The notes below the pieces were generated by a model. That model saw nothing but the letters and a program-made list of their open reading frames with translations. It made no database searches and was not told the origin of the DNA. A stretch of DNA of 64,000 nt from Bacteroidota bacterium (GTDB lineage Bacteria; Bacteroidota; Bacteroidia; Bacteroidales; JAAYUG01), in assembly GCA_029571215.1 (NCBI GenBank), contig JAKPTE010000040.1, positions 62,001 through 126,000 on the forward strand, read 5' to 3'. The first letter of the stretch is position 1; every line of letters begins with the position of its first letter. Shown piece after piece: positions 30,933 to 40,795 of the stretch. Position numbers and translations under genes: made by a program.

Positions 30933-32285
30933 TTAACTCATTTCTTTTCTTATCAGATCCAGTCCTTTCCGGATGATTTGCTGAACTTCGGTCTTTGAAG
31001 TACAAACAAATTCACAAAGGGCAAAATCTTCCTCTGATACCTCATAAATACCAAGCTTCTCCATCAAATCGACATCTTCCACAATGATCGCTTTCACCAG
31101 GTGAACCGGATAGATGTCCATAGGAAGAACTTTCTCATATTGCCCTGTCATCACGTAGGCTCTGCGTCCGCCATTCAGATTGGTGTCGATCCTGTACTCT
31201 CTTTTGGGTTGAAGCCACGAAAAGAATGAACGTGACATACTGAATTTGTTCCATCCGGGAAGAGCCCAGCCAAGAAATTCAAAATGCTTTCCTTCAGGAA
31301 TCACCGTTATCTGTGAGTCATAAAATCCGATGTACCCTTCCTGGCCGATGCGGGTTCCCGTAAGAACATTCCCGGAAATATATCGCTTTTCCCCTTCCTT
31401 AACATTTCCTGCCATCAATGGTTTTATACTTGCTCCCAGCATGGTGCGGTAGTAACCCGGATTCAGAATTTCGGAGCCGGTAACCGCAACTGTTCTGGTA
31501 GCATCAAAACGCCCTGTTAGGAACAAACGACCCAGGATTACCACATCCTGTGGATTGACATACCATACAATTTCCCCTTTGTTGATGGGATCAATATGAT
31601 GAATTTGTATTCCGACATTTCCTGCCGGATGGGGGCCCCTGAACCGGGTAATTTTTGCATTGGATATACTATTATAAACTGAATCTTCCGGAAGCGGATC
31701 AGGAACATTCAGATATACACCGCCAGGTGAAAGTTTACTCAGGGCATTGAGACCGGTCTGAAACTCCTGCTGATACTCTTTCAGTACAAACATGTAATCA
31801 GGAGCCAGAGGGGCCGTATCGAAACCGGAAACAAAAACCGACTTTGGCGTATCAGCCGGATTGGCTATGATTCCGTATGGCCTCTGGCGGATAAACGGCC
31901 AGCAGCCTGCCTTCAGAAGATGGCTGATGATCTGTTCCCGCCCCATCGTCAAAGGATCACCTGACGGGAAAGATTCATATTCCTGATTCCCGTCTGCTTC
32001 TACAACCACTTCAAGGATTGCCCTTCGTTCACCACGACGGACCGCATTAACTCTGCCACATACCGGTGAAACGAATAGAATATCAGGATTGCTCTTGTCA
32101 AAAAACAAGGGGGTTCCTGCCTTGACAGAATCACCCGGCTGCACAAGCAGCTTCGGAACTATTCCGTAAAAATCAGGTGGCTTTACAGCATACAACGAGG
32201 CCGGATCAGAAGAGAAAAACCGTTGCTGAGGTTTTCCCATTAGCCTGATATCTAACCCCTTACGCAATTTTACAACATCTGACAT
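30933..32285 (-). CDS. nqrA: Na+-NQR subunit A
   Basis: VKLRKGLDIRLMGKPQQ; GSEILNPGYYRTMLGASIKPLM. Internal start MSDVVKLRKG at 32285 preferred. Confidence 0.94.
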   Translation of the reverse strand: MSDVVKLRKGLDIRLMGKPQQRFFSSDPASLYAVKPPDFYGIVPKLLVQPGDSVKAGTPLFFDKSNPDILFVSPVCGRVNAVRRGERRAILEVVVEADGNQEYESFPSGDPLTMGREQIISHLLKAGCWPFIRQRPYGIIANPADTPKSVFVSGFDTAPLAPDYMFVLKEYQQEFQTGLNALSKLSPGGVYLNVPDPLPEDSVYNSISNAKITRFRGPHPAGNVGIQIHHIDPINKGEIVWYVNPQDVVILGRLFLTGRFDATRTVAVTGSEILNPGYYRTMLGASIKPLMAGNVKEGEKRYISGNVLTGTRIGQEGYIGFYDSQITVIPEGKHFEFLGWALPGWNKFSMSRSFFSWLQPKREYRIDTNLNGGRRAYVMTGQYEKVLPMDIYPVHLVKAIIVEDVDLMEKLGIYEVSEEDFALCEFVCTSKTEVQQIIRKGLDLIRKEMS

Positions 32286-32434
32286 GCAACTACGTTTATT
32301 TTTCAGAAAATATTCAAATTTACAATCTCTGTTTTTATTATAACAACACGGCAAATATATCAACTATTCTCTATATTTATATATTTATATGTAATTCAAA
32401 ATAATTATCACCCAACTATCTGACTTATAATTAC

Positions 32435-33703
32435 ATGAATCATCAATATCTTCATCGCATTCTTTTCTCAACGGTCTGGCTCTTCGTTCTTTCTGCTGAA
32501 GCCCAAAGCCAGCGATTGATCCTTAACGACACCATATACGACGATCAGATTCTTTCCGTTTCTTTCCACAGAGAGGGTTTTCCTTTGAGTATTCCTTTTA
32601 TATATCTTTCATCTGACGAACATCTGGAACTGATATTCGATGATCTTTCTCCGGTTCAGCGCGATTTTTCATGGCAACTTGTTTACTGCAACCGTTTCTG
32701 GGAAGAAGAAAAAATACCGAAGCAGGAATATATGGAAGGATTTCTCGATAACAGGATTTATGACGTGAAAACTTCGTCCAATACCACTGTTTCGTACAGG
32801 AATTTCCGGTTGCTCTTCCCGGCAGAAAACATGCAGATCCTTTTATCGGGAAACTATGTACTCAGGATATATCTAGCAGATCATCCCGAGCAAACTGTCA
32901 TGGAAAAACGGTTCTATGTGACAGAGAATTCTGTTGTTCCGGAAATAGAGTACAGAATGGCAGAGGAGCAATCTGCCGGAAGTCAGAGCTTTGAAATAAG
33001 CTGGGATACCCCGGCACAAAAAAATGTCAATCCCGATAACTTTCACCTTTACGCTTTGCAAAATCTTCGCTGGCAGTTCGAAAAAGAACTTCCAAAAGCA
33101 CGCCCTTCAGGCAAAAAATCCTTTACCTGCTGTCTTCCAGGTGAATGTGTATTTGAAGGAGGCAACGAATATCTGAACTTCGACATCAAAAGCCGACGTT
33201 ACCAATCTCCCCGCATTAAAGAAATGGTATTCAAACCTCCGTATTACCATATTTATATTTACGACGACAAAATGGATCCTTACGGGCCGTATTTTTTCAC
33301 TGAAGACATCAATGGTAACTTTCTGATAGAGAGCAACGAAACGGAAAAAGATCGGAACGAAGCGGATTACGTGTATGTTCATTTTTCGTTAAATACCGGA
33401 CAACCGTTCATTGACGAAGATGTGTACCTCTACGGAGCCTTTACCAACAGAAACCTGACCGACAAATACCGGATGCAGTACAATTTCCGCACCCGGAATT
33501 ACGAAATCAGCCTGTTACTGAAGCAGGGATATTACAATTATGAATACATACTGAAGCAAAAAAAGGGGGCTCCCTCCTATACAATGAACGGGAGTCATGC
33601 CGAGACAGGAAATGAGTACCTTTTTCTGCTGTACTATACTGACGAAACGCGGGCTAACGATCGTCTTATCGGACTTAAAGTATACAATACCCTTCAAAGG
33701 TAA
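32435..33703 (+). CDS. DUF5103 / T9SS Plug-like protein
   Basis: Signal peptide followed by LNDTIYDDQILSVSFHREGFPLSIPFIYLSSDEHLELIFDDLSPVQRDFSWQLVYCNRFWEEEKIPKQEYMEGF, resembling the Bacteroidota DUF5103/Plug family. Confidence 0.83.
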   Translation: MNHQYLHRILFSTVWLFVLSAEAQSQRLILNDTIYDDQILSVSFHREGFPLSIPFIYLSSDEHLELIFDDLSPVQRDFSWQLVYCNRFWEEEKIPKQEYMEGFLDNRIYDVKTSSNTTVSYRNFRLLFPAENMQILLSGNYVLRIYLADHPEQTVMEKRFYVTENSVVPEIEYRMAEEQSAGSQSFEISWDTPAQKNVNPDNFHLYALQNLRWQFEKELPKARPSGKKSFTCCLPGECVFEGGNEYLNFDIKSRRYQSPRIKEMVFKPPYYHIYIYDDKMDPYGPYFFTEDINGNFLIESNETEKDRNEADYVYVHFSLNTGQPFIDEDVYLYGAFTNRNLTDKYRMQYNFRTRNYEISLLLKQGYYNYEYILKQKKGAPSYTMNGSHAETGNEYLFLLYYTDETRANDRLIGLKVYNTLQR

Positions 33704-33729
33704 ATTCTTCCCACCGCCCAGTCATTCTT

Positions 33730-35364
33730 CTATTCTTCTTCCATAAAAGGATAGCGGTAATCGGATGGGGGAAGGAATGTTTCTTTCATGGAACGGGGTG
33801 AAACCCATCGCATCATGTTCATGATGGAACCTGACTTGTCGTTGGTACCAGAACCTCTTGAGCCGCCAAATGGTTGCTGACCCACGACGGCTCCGGTAGG
33901 TTTGTCATTGATGTAAAAATTCCCTGCGGCATGACGCAGCATATCAACGGCCCTGTCAATGGCAGTCCGGTCGGTAGCAAAAATGGATCCTGTAAGACCA
34001 TAGACCGAAGTTTTGTCGCACAGCATCAGGGTTTCCTCGTATTTTTCATCAGGATAAACATACACTGAAAGTACCGGCCCGAAAATTTCCTCGCGCATGG
34101 TCACATAGGAAGGATCATTAACTTCGATTACCGTAGGCTCAATAAAATATCCCTTTGTTTTGTCATACTTGCCACCGGCAATAATTTTTGCCACATCGGC
34201 ATCCTTGCGAGCCCGCTCAACATACGATACAATGGAATCAAATGCGGCTTCGTCGATGACGGCATTGATAAAGTTCCTGAAATCTTCAGTACCTCCCATT
34301 CTGAAGGTTGCCAGGTCGGCCAGCAATCCTTCTTTAATGGCAGGCCAAAGCGATTGGGGAATGTAGGCTCTTGAAGCCGCCGAACATTTTTGCCCCTGGT
34401 ATTCAAAAGCACCCCGGGAAAGGGCTGTAATAACAGGCTTTACCGCCGCCGAAGCATGCACCATTACAAAATCCTTACCTCCTGTTTCTCCGACAATACG
34501 GGGATAGGATTTGTACAAATGGATGTTGTTGCCGATGGTTTTCCATATATTCTGAAACACTGCTGTTGAGCCGGTAAAATGAAACCCGGCAAAATCAGGA
34601 TGAGAAAAAATCACCTTCCCTGCTTCGGGTCCGGATACATAAACCAGATTGATAACCCCGTCAGGTAAACCGGCTTCCTTGAGCACTTCCATAATCACTC
34701 TGGCCGAGTATATCTGGGTATTGGAAGGCTTCCACACAGCAACATTCCCCATCATGGCAGGAGCGGTGGGCAGATTGCCCGCAATGGCAGTAAAATTGAA
34801 CGGAGTAAGGGCAAACACGAACCCTTCAAGAGGCCGGTGTTCCATTCTGTTCCATACACCCTTTGATGAAGAAGGCTGGTTGCTATAAATCTGCGCCATG
34901 TAGTAAACATTAAAGCGCCAGAAATCAATCAGTTCGCAGGCACCATCAATCTCGGCCTGAAAGACATTCTTTGACTGGCCAAGCATGGTGGCGGCATTTA
35001 TTTTGGCACGATAGGGACCAGCAAGAAGCTCCGCCGCTTTCAGAAATATTGCCGCACGGCTTTCCCAGGGCATTTTCTCCCAGGCAGGTTTGGCTTTAAG
35101 CGCCGCATCAATGGCCATTTGCACATGGCGACTATCCCCCTTGTGGTAATACCCCAGCGTATGCCCTATATCATGCGGTGGATGAATCCGAACCAGATTT
35201 CCTGTTCTTACCTCCTCCCCTCCAATGATCATAGGTATTTCAATCTCTTCAGAACGCATGGACGAAATGGCCTTCTTCAGCAAGGAACGTTCTGCAGATC
35301 CGGGTTTGTATTCATATACCGGTTCATTGACCGGTTGCGCAACTTTAAAAAATCCAAATGCCAT
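33730..35364 (-). CDS. pruA: L-glutamate gamma-semialdehyde dehydrogenase
   Basis: ALDH motifs FTGSTAVFQNIW, GETGGKDFVMVH, YQGQKCSAASRAY. Confidence 0.92.
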   Translation of the reverse strand: MAFGFFKVAQPVNEPVYEYKPGSAERSLLKKAISSMRSEEIEIPMIIGGEEVRTGNLVRIHPPHDIGHTLGYYHKGDSRHVQMAIDAALKAKPAWEKMPWESRAAIFLKAAELLAGPYRAKINAATMLGQSKNVFQAEIDGACELIDFWRFNVYYMAQIYSNQPSSSKGVWNRMEHRPLEGFVFALTPFNFTAIAGNLPTAPAMMGNVAVWKPSNTQIYSARVIMEVLKEAGLPDGVINLVYVSGPEAGKVIFSHPDFAGFHFTGSTAVFQNIWKTIGNNIHLYKSYPRIVGETGGKDFVMVHASAAVKPVITALSRGAFEYQGQKCSAASRAYIPQSLWPAIKEGLLADLATFRMGGTEDFRNFINAVIDEAAFDSIVSYVERARKDADVAKIIAGGKYDKTKGYFIEPTVIEVNDPSYVTMREEIFGPVLSVYVYPDEKYEETLMLCDKTSVYGLTGSIFATDRTAIDRAVDMLRHAAGNFYINDKPTGAVVGQQPFGGSRGSGTNDKSGSIMNMMRWVSPRSMKETFLPPSDYRYPFMEEE

Positions 35365-35610
35365 AGCTCGGAAATTTTTTTCTTTTCAAAATTGTATATA
35401 CTCCCGCTAAGAAAGAATGATTTTTCTTCTCCCGAAACATATTTTACAACACATGGATATTTATAACAATTTGTTTTTTAATTACTTAATTATTATGCTC
35501 TCAAATATGTTGGAAAAAACAGTCTAACATTACAATTTAGGGGTAAATCCTGCCGCTGTTTTTTCATTCAGGATGCTGTCAGATGCAGTTCATTCCAAAA
35601 TAGTGTACCT

Positions 35611-37167
35611 ATGAATAATTCTTCTTACGGCGTACCAGCCATTCTCAGAGAACTGGGTATAGAAACAATCCACCACGGGGCCAGCGTGGGAACAAGATTC
35701 ATGGAAGCCCATGGAGAAATCTTACCATCCGTGTCTCCTAATGACGGGACAGTGATAGCCTCTGTAAAACAGGCAAACAGGGAGGACTATGACACGGTGG
35801 TCAGCAAGGCACAGGAAGCTTTCAAACTTTGGCGAAATGTACCTGCTCCTCAGCGGGGAGAAATTGTTCGTCAGATTGGGCTTGCGATAAGGGAAAAGAA
35901 AGAGGCACTTGGAAGGCTGGTTTCCTATGAAATGGGGAAAATACTTCAGGAAGGTTTGGGTGAGGTTCAGGAAATGATTGATATCTGTGACTATGCCACC
36001 GGTCTTTCCCGTATGCTGTATGGAATGACAACCCATTCCGAAAGGAAGAACCATCGTATGTATGAACAATATCATCCATTAGGAGTAGTTGGAGTAATTA
36101 CAGCATTTAACTTCCCTGTGGCCGTGTGGTCATGGAATGCAGCTATAGCCCTTGTATGCGGAGATACGATCGTATGGAAACCTTCCTCTAAGGTGCCTCT
36201 GTGTGCCATTGCCGTGCAGAATATCGTCAGGGAGGTTCTGGTTCGTAACCATCTTCCGGAGGGGATCTGCAATTTGGTAATTGGAAGTTCGAAAGATATA
36301 GGCGACGTAATGCTTTCTGACAGGCGTATTCAACTCATTTCGGCCACCGGATCAACACCCATGGGCAAAAGGGTTGCACGGGTCGTCGGTGAACGACTTG
36401 GCCGCACTATCCTCGAACTGGGAGGAAACAATGCCATCATCATCACGCCCCATGCAAACCTTGAGCTTGCTTTACGGGCAGTCGTTTTCGGGGCACTCGG
36501 AACTGCCGGACAGCGCTGCACCACTACTCGGAGACTCATCATACAACATTCGGTATACGATCAGTTCTGCCAGAGGCTTACACATACCTACCGGCAAATT
36601 GAAAAACGCATAGGACATGCTCTGGATCCTTCCGTACTGGTTGGTCCTTTGATTGATACAGAAGCCGTGGATGTCGTCAAAACTGCGATCGACCGTCTCA
36701 GGAAGGAAGGAGGGAAACTCCTGCTGGGTGGTGAACAACTGGATGGCCCAGCTTTTGCGTCTGGCTGCTATATCAAACCTGCCCTGGCTGAAGTACCCGG
36801 AAATATTCCCGTGGTTAAAGAAGAAACTTTTGGACCTCTTCTTTATCTGATGAAATATGACACACTCGAAGAGGCAATCTTTTTGCAGAACGATGTTCCT
36901 CAGGGTCTTTCATCAGCTATTTTTACCGAAAATCTTATTGAAGCGGAAAAATTTCTTTCGGCAGCAGGCTCCGATTGCGGTATAGCCAATGTCAACATAG
37001 GTACCTCGGGGGCCGAAATAGGCGGTGCCTTTGGTGGAGAAAAAGAAACCGGCGGCGGACGTGAAGCAGGGTCGGACGCATGGAAACAATACATGCGCAG
37101 GCAGACAAATACCATCAATTTCGGTTCGGATCTTCCTCTGGCTCAAGGAATACAGTTTGACCTCTGA
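35611..37167 (+). CDS. Aldehyde dehydrogenase, ALDH7/aminoadipate-semialdehyde dehydrogenase-like
   Basis: SPNDGTVIASVKQANREDYD, TAFNFPVAVWSWNAAIALVCGDTIVWKPS, LELGGNNAIII, GTAGQRCTTTRRL. Confidence 0.9.
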   Translation: MNNSSYGVPAILRELGIETIHHGASVGTRFMEAHGEILPSVSPNDGTVIASVKQANREDYDTVVSKAQEAFKLWRNVPAPQRGEIVRQIGLAIREKKEALGRLVSYEMGKILQEGLGEVQEMIDICDYATGLSRMLYGMTTHSERKNHRMYEQYHPLGVVGVITAFNFPVAVWSWNAAIALVCGDTIVWKPSSKVPLCAIAVQNIVREVLVRNHLPEGICNLVIGSSKDIGDVMLSDRRIQLISATGSTPMGKRVARVVGERLGRTILELGGNNAIIITPHANLELALRAVVFGALGTAGQRCTTTRRLIIQHSVYDQFCQRLTHTYRQIEKRIGHALDPSVLVGPLIDTEAVDVVKTAIDRLRKEGGKLLLGGEQLDGPAFASGCYIKPALAEVPGNIPVVKEETFGPLLYLMKYDTLEEAIFLQNDVPQGLSSAIFTENLIEAEKFLSAAGSDCGIANVNIGTSGAEIGGAFGGEKETGGGREAGSDAWKQYMRRQTNTINFGSDLPLAQGIQFDL

Positions 37168-37348
37168 TTCATCCATTTTCCGGCGAGCATCCCAAAACGT
37201 TATCTACGTCATCCTCCGAAGGAATTAGGTTTATCAGGCCGTAACCGGCTAATTAACTAATCATTTGCAGACTTTCTGGATTGCACTTCCGGAATTATTC
37301 CTTCAACAACCCGTTGAAAACTCATTCTGCATGCGGAAAGATTTATGC

Positions 37349-37356
37349 TAATTTTG
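37349..37356 (+). promoter_or_regulatory. Bacteroidota-type -7 box TAATTTTG
   Basis: TAnnTTTG match 4 bp upstream of the ATG at 37361, implying a very short or absent leader, or a downstream start. Confidence 0.4.
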
Positions 37357-37360
37357 TCGT

Positions 37361-37666
37361 ATGCAAAAAGTCCGTTTTATATTGCAACGTATATTCAGGC
37401 AGCTGAAAAACAAATATGTTGCGGGTGTTTTTCTTTTTGTCATCTGGCTTATGTTTTTTGACCAGAACAACATGATTGATCGTTATAAAACCCGCCGTCA
37501 GCTCGAACGACTAAAGGCTGACAGAGCCTATTACCTTCAGAAGATAGCAGCCGATTCATCCCGGCTGGAAGAGTTGAAATCAGATGCCGATCATCTCGAA
37601 AAGTTTGCCCGGGAACAGTACCTGATGAAAAAAGACAACGAAGATATCTTTATAGTCAAGGAATAA
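37361..37666 (+). CDS. Septum formation initiator family protein (DivIC/FtsB-like)
   Basis: Short N-terminal TM, coiled coil, LEKFAREQYLMKKDNEDIFIVKE ending. Confidence 0.88.
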   Translation: MQKVRFILQRIFRQLKNKYVAGVFLFVIWLMFFDQNNMIDRYKTRRQLERLKADRAYYLQKIAADSSRLEELKSDADHLEKFAREQYLMKKDNEDIFIVKE

Positions 37667-38939
37667 CAGAACGGTAACCACTTCTGTCAGCTGTCCTGAA
37701 AAGAAAAAGCAATTCACCGGCAGTTGGCTTCCTGCCAATCGGGTAGCTTCCATCGCACATCATCAACTCAAGGGCTGCTTCTGCTACTTCCAATTTATTA
37801 TAGAAAGTTTCATGAGTAGCATTCAGGAATTTAATAACCCGAAACACATTGAACCACCTGAAAAAACGTCTGGTAAATGAAGCTTCGTTTGCAGCATTTT
37901 TTCTGCATTCATCAACAACTTCATCAAAATCGGCCATGGTCAGAAATTCTATTACAGGAGCCGGCAGGTCGTGGTAAATTTTTCCGGTTGTTTCTTTTGC
38001 TGACTGGTACAAAACGGGGACCCGGTCAAACAAAGCCTTTAGATCTCTGAATGCATCGAAATGATACGTCAACCAGCGGGGTTGTCCGTTAAGAAGCATT
38101 TTGCGCACTGCCGCTCCGGTGCCGAAAGGAACCCTGTCGCTCGGCCTGGGTGAAAGATGAATACAAGTGCCGGTGATTTCTCCATAATTTCCAAGCGGGA
38201 TGACTTTGTGGAGAAAATAAAAGTCTTCGCCTGCCTTTCGTTTGTTCATTCCTCCCTGGGCTGTATATACTCCAGCCCTCACTGCAAAGGATGAACCAAG
38301 AGTCTGATAGGCATGGGGATGGCCCGCATACCGCAATGCCCTCACAAAATACCGCAGATGCAATTCATAGCGGATTATGGATTCGGTGATATCCTGCCCG
38401 ATTCCTTCGCCGGTAAGATCATGTTCAAAATAAACAGACGCCCCGGGCGTATCAGGATGCAGGTCGAAGAAGGTCAGAAGTTCGCCGAATAAGTTTGCCT
38501 CGCACCATGCATCAGCATCAAAGGAAACGATGATTCCTTCAGGACGGTTTACCGATCTGAGCCGCGCTGCCGCCAAATCCATTCCTATTTTTCGTGCCAG
38601 ACCCACCCCTGCCTCACGCAAGGGCATATCAGGAAAACAAACAACATGAACAGGCATACCCGGCCTGCCAGCATTCCGAACAAACTGCAACAACAATTTT
38701 TCTGTTTTGATTGTCTGTTCACGGATTTCTTCAGAATCTCCCGCGGAAGAATTCAGCACGACAATAATTTCAACCTCACCGGGTTGGCTATATGCATGAA
38801 GAAGAGAACCTACTGCTTTAAATAAGAGTTCTTCCCTGTAAGAGGGAAGAACAACAACACAGCGAAGCTCATTTACCGGAGGTACAGAAAGCGAATCCGA
38901 AATGCGATGCTTTTGAAAATAAGCATCGGCAAATTTCAT
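37656..38939 (-). CDS. GT2-like glycosyltransferase family protein
   Basis: CVVVLPSYREELLFKAVGSLLHAYSQPGEVEIIVVLNSS; IIVSFDADAWCEANLFGELL. Confidence 0.78.
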   Translation of the reverse strand: MKFADAYFQKHRISDSLSVPPVNELRCVVVLPSYREELLFKAVGSLLHAYSQPGEVEIIVVLNSSAGDSEEIREQTIKTEKLLLQFVRNAGRPGMPVHVVCFPDMPLREAGVGLARKIGMDLAAARLRSVNRPEGIIVSFDADAWCEANLFGELLTFFDLHPDTPGASVYFEHDLTGEGIGQDITESIIRYELHLRYFVRALRYAGHPHAYQTLGSSFAVRAGVYTAQGGMNKRKAGEDFYFLHKVIPLGNYGEITGTCIHLSPRPSDRVPFGTGAAVRKMLLNGQPRWLTYHFDAFRDLKALFDRVPVLYQSAKETTGKIYHDLPAPVIEFLTMADFDEVVDECRKNAANEASFTRRFFRWFNVFRVIKFLNATHETFYNKLEVAEAALELMMCDGSYPIGRKPTAGELLFLFRTADRSGYRSVIP

Positions 38940-38949
38940 AGTGTGAAAC

Positions 38950-39564
38950 TTATTTTTTATCCTTTTCAGCCTTGTATTTCTCGTTCATCTTCCGGATTAC
39001 ATCCCAGGTAATGTCCAGACTCTTTTCGGCATAAAGCAGTCCGCCACCATAGGAATCAGAAAGAATGTAGGCATATCTGTGCTCCTTGTTGTACTCTTTC
39101 AGAAACTCAACAATATCCTCATATAGCTTACGGTTCATCACCTGCATTTCCTCGTTGAGCTGCTGGTTATATTCCATTTGAAGCTGCTGAAAATTTTGTC
39201 CCTCAGCATTCAGTTGCTGTTCAATTTCCTGCATTTCCGACCTGAGCAAAAGCCCTTTCTGCACTTTTGACTGATAATCGTTGATTTTTTTCTGCAGCTG
39301 CACCTGTTTTGTACTCAGTTCGTTCTCGTACCGCTGCTGCTTGTCGGTAATCTGTTTTCTCAGTTCAAAAAAACGGTCATAATTGTTCAGCAAGGTATCG
39401 GTATTGATGTAAGCTATTCTGATAGAAACATCACCTGACAAGGAATCATGACCCTGTGCCATAAATCCGTTCCCGTGCTTTTTCCCGGAGGTGAAAAACA
39501 ATATGTACAGCACAACAACAGCAACAATGAGAATTCCGTTAATTACAACAGACCACTTTTTCAT
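38950..39564 (-). CDS. OmpH/Skp-family periplasmic chaperone-like protein
   Basis: N-terminal TM; IAYINTDTLLNNYDRFFELRKQI; Gln/Glu-rich coiled coil; YILSDSYGGGLLYAEKSLDIT. Confidence 0.85.
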   Translation of the reverse strand: MKKWSVVINGILIVAVVVLYILFFTSGKKHGNGFMAQGHDSLSGDVSIRIAYINTDTLLNNYDRFFELRKQITDKQQRYENELSTKQVQLQKKINDYQSKVQKGLLLRSEMQEIEQQLNAEGQNFQQLQMEYNQQLNEEMQVMNRKLYEDIVEFLKEYNKEHRYAYILSDSYGGGLLYAEKSLDITWDVIRKMNEKYKAEKDKK

Positions 39565-39679
39565 AGGGTTTTTGATTTTTCCGTCGGGGAAACATAAAAC
39601 ATTTCCCTGACGTGGTTAACAATTAAAATTTTGCCAAAAATATACCGGATAAATGAAAAAGCAAAACAAAATCGCACGA

Positions 39680-40678
39680 TTAGAATTCCGGACACGGAAT
39701 AGCGTGTATTTTTTTCTTCCGGTTGGTCTGAAAATCAAAACTCATTGAAATTTCATGAGCTCCGTGGGTTGAAGAAACGAGATTCGATATAGTGAAGTCG
39801 TAGCTGTATCCGATGCTGAGCCCCTTCATTTTGAAACCAACAAGCATAGCCAGCGCGTCACCTCTTTCCGAATTGAAAGGAGGAATGCCCCTATACCAGA
39901 AGCCAAGTACCAATGGCACCTTATTCCAGTACAAACCAATATCGAGCTGCTTTTTGTTCTGCTGCAGCCTGAACAGATATGCAAGGGAAACAGTTTCATC
40001 GATGGGTTTCAGCAGTTTTCCCTGCCGTATGATCTGAAATCCTCCGAAAAAGGAAAACTTCATGGGAACAACAGCTTTGTTGGCATAAAACGACTGGTCG
40101 GGCCGGAAAAGATGGTCCACAGCAGCTCCTGCCCATACAGAATTTGAATAAACCAGCACAGAGGTAGATGCATCAAAAGCACCTATGTTTTCCTGAGCGG
40201 GGGGGTCTTCAAATGTTGTACCGTTACCGGTGACAAGCTGGTCATAAAAACGCAGACGGTAAAAATCGATACCGTACATGGAATAGAGAAAATGCAGGCC
40301 GGGACGCACATGCCATTCTTCAAATATCTGAAAATCATATGAATAAAGCACTCCTGCATTTGTCATGCCTAGTCTTCCGCTTCCAGCCATATCACGCAGA
40401 ACCAACACACCCAATCCGCTATTGAAATTCGGAAAGAAATATTCGTACGAAAAAGACATGGTATTGAACCCTCCGGGTATGCCTGCCCACTGGTTACGAT
40501 ACATGCTGACAATGCGCTGTTGCTTTGTTGATCCTGCAAACGACGGGGCCAGGTACAGTTTGTTGGCAAAAAACTGGGTAAACTGTGGATCCTGGGCCAA
40601 TAGGGTTCCCGCCAGGCACAAGACGGCTCCGGCAAGAAACAACTTTTTTATGGTACTTCGCAGGTTCATTGTGTTCAT
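39680..40678 (-). CDS. PorP/SprF-family T9SS outer membrane protein
   Basis: DPQFTQFFANKLYLAPSFAGSTKQQRIVSMYRNQWAGIPGGFNTMSFSYEYFF is typical of PorP/SprF; C-terminal GLSIGYSYDFTISNL. Start at MNTMNLRS assumed. Confidence 0.92.
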   Translation of the reverse strand: MNTMNLRSTIKKLFLAGAVLCLAGTLLAQDPQFTQFFANKLYLAPSFAGSTKQQRIVSMYRNQWAGIPGGFNTMSFSYEYFFPNFNSGLGVLVLRDMAGSGRLGMTNAGVLYSYDFQIFEEWHVRPGLHFLYSMYGIDFYRLRFYDQLVTGNGTTFEDPPAQENIGAFDASTSVLVYSNSVWAGAAVDHLFRPDQSFYANKAVVPMKFSFFGGFQIIRQGKLLKPIDETVSLAYLFRLQQNKKQLDIGLYWNKVPLVLGFWYRGIPPFNSERGDALAMLVGFKMKGLSIGYSYDFTISNLVSSTHGAHEISMSFDFQTNRKKKIHAIPCPEF

Positions 40679-40795
40679 CATCATTCTCCGTCTACCGGGA
40701 ATCAAAGAACAGGTCAAATGTACCCAATTCTCCATTCTCTTTATATTCAATTTATTTTCAATCAGTTCATAAACCTATCATTTTATCAACAGGTT

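Noticed and set aside
33730-37167. Possible tandem duplication of aldehyde dehydrogenases
   Set aside because: The two genes belong to different ALDH subfamilies (PruA-like and ALDH7-like) on opposite strands; proximity looks incidental.
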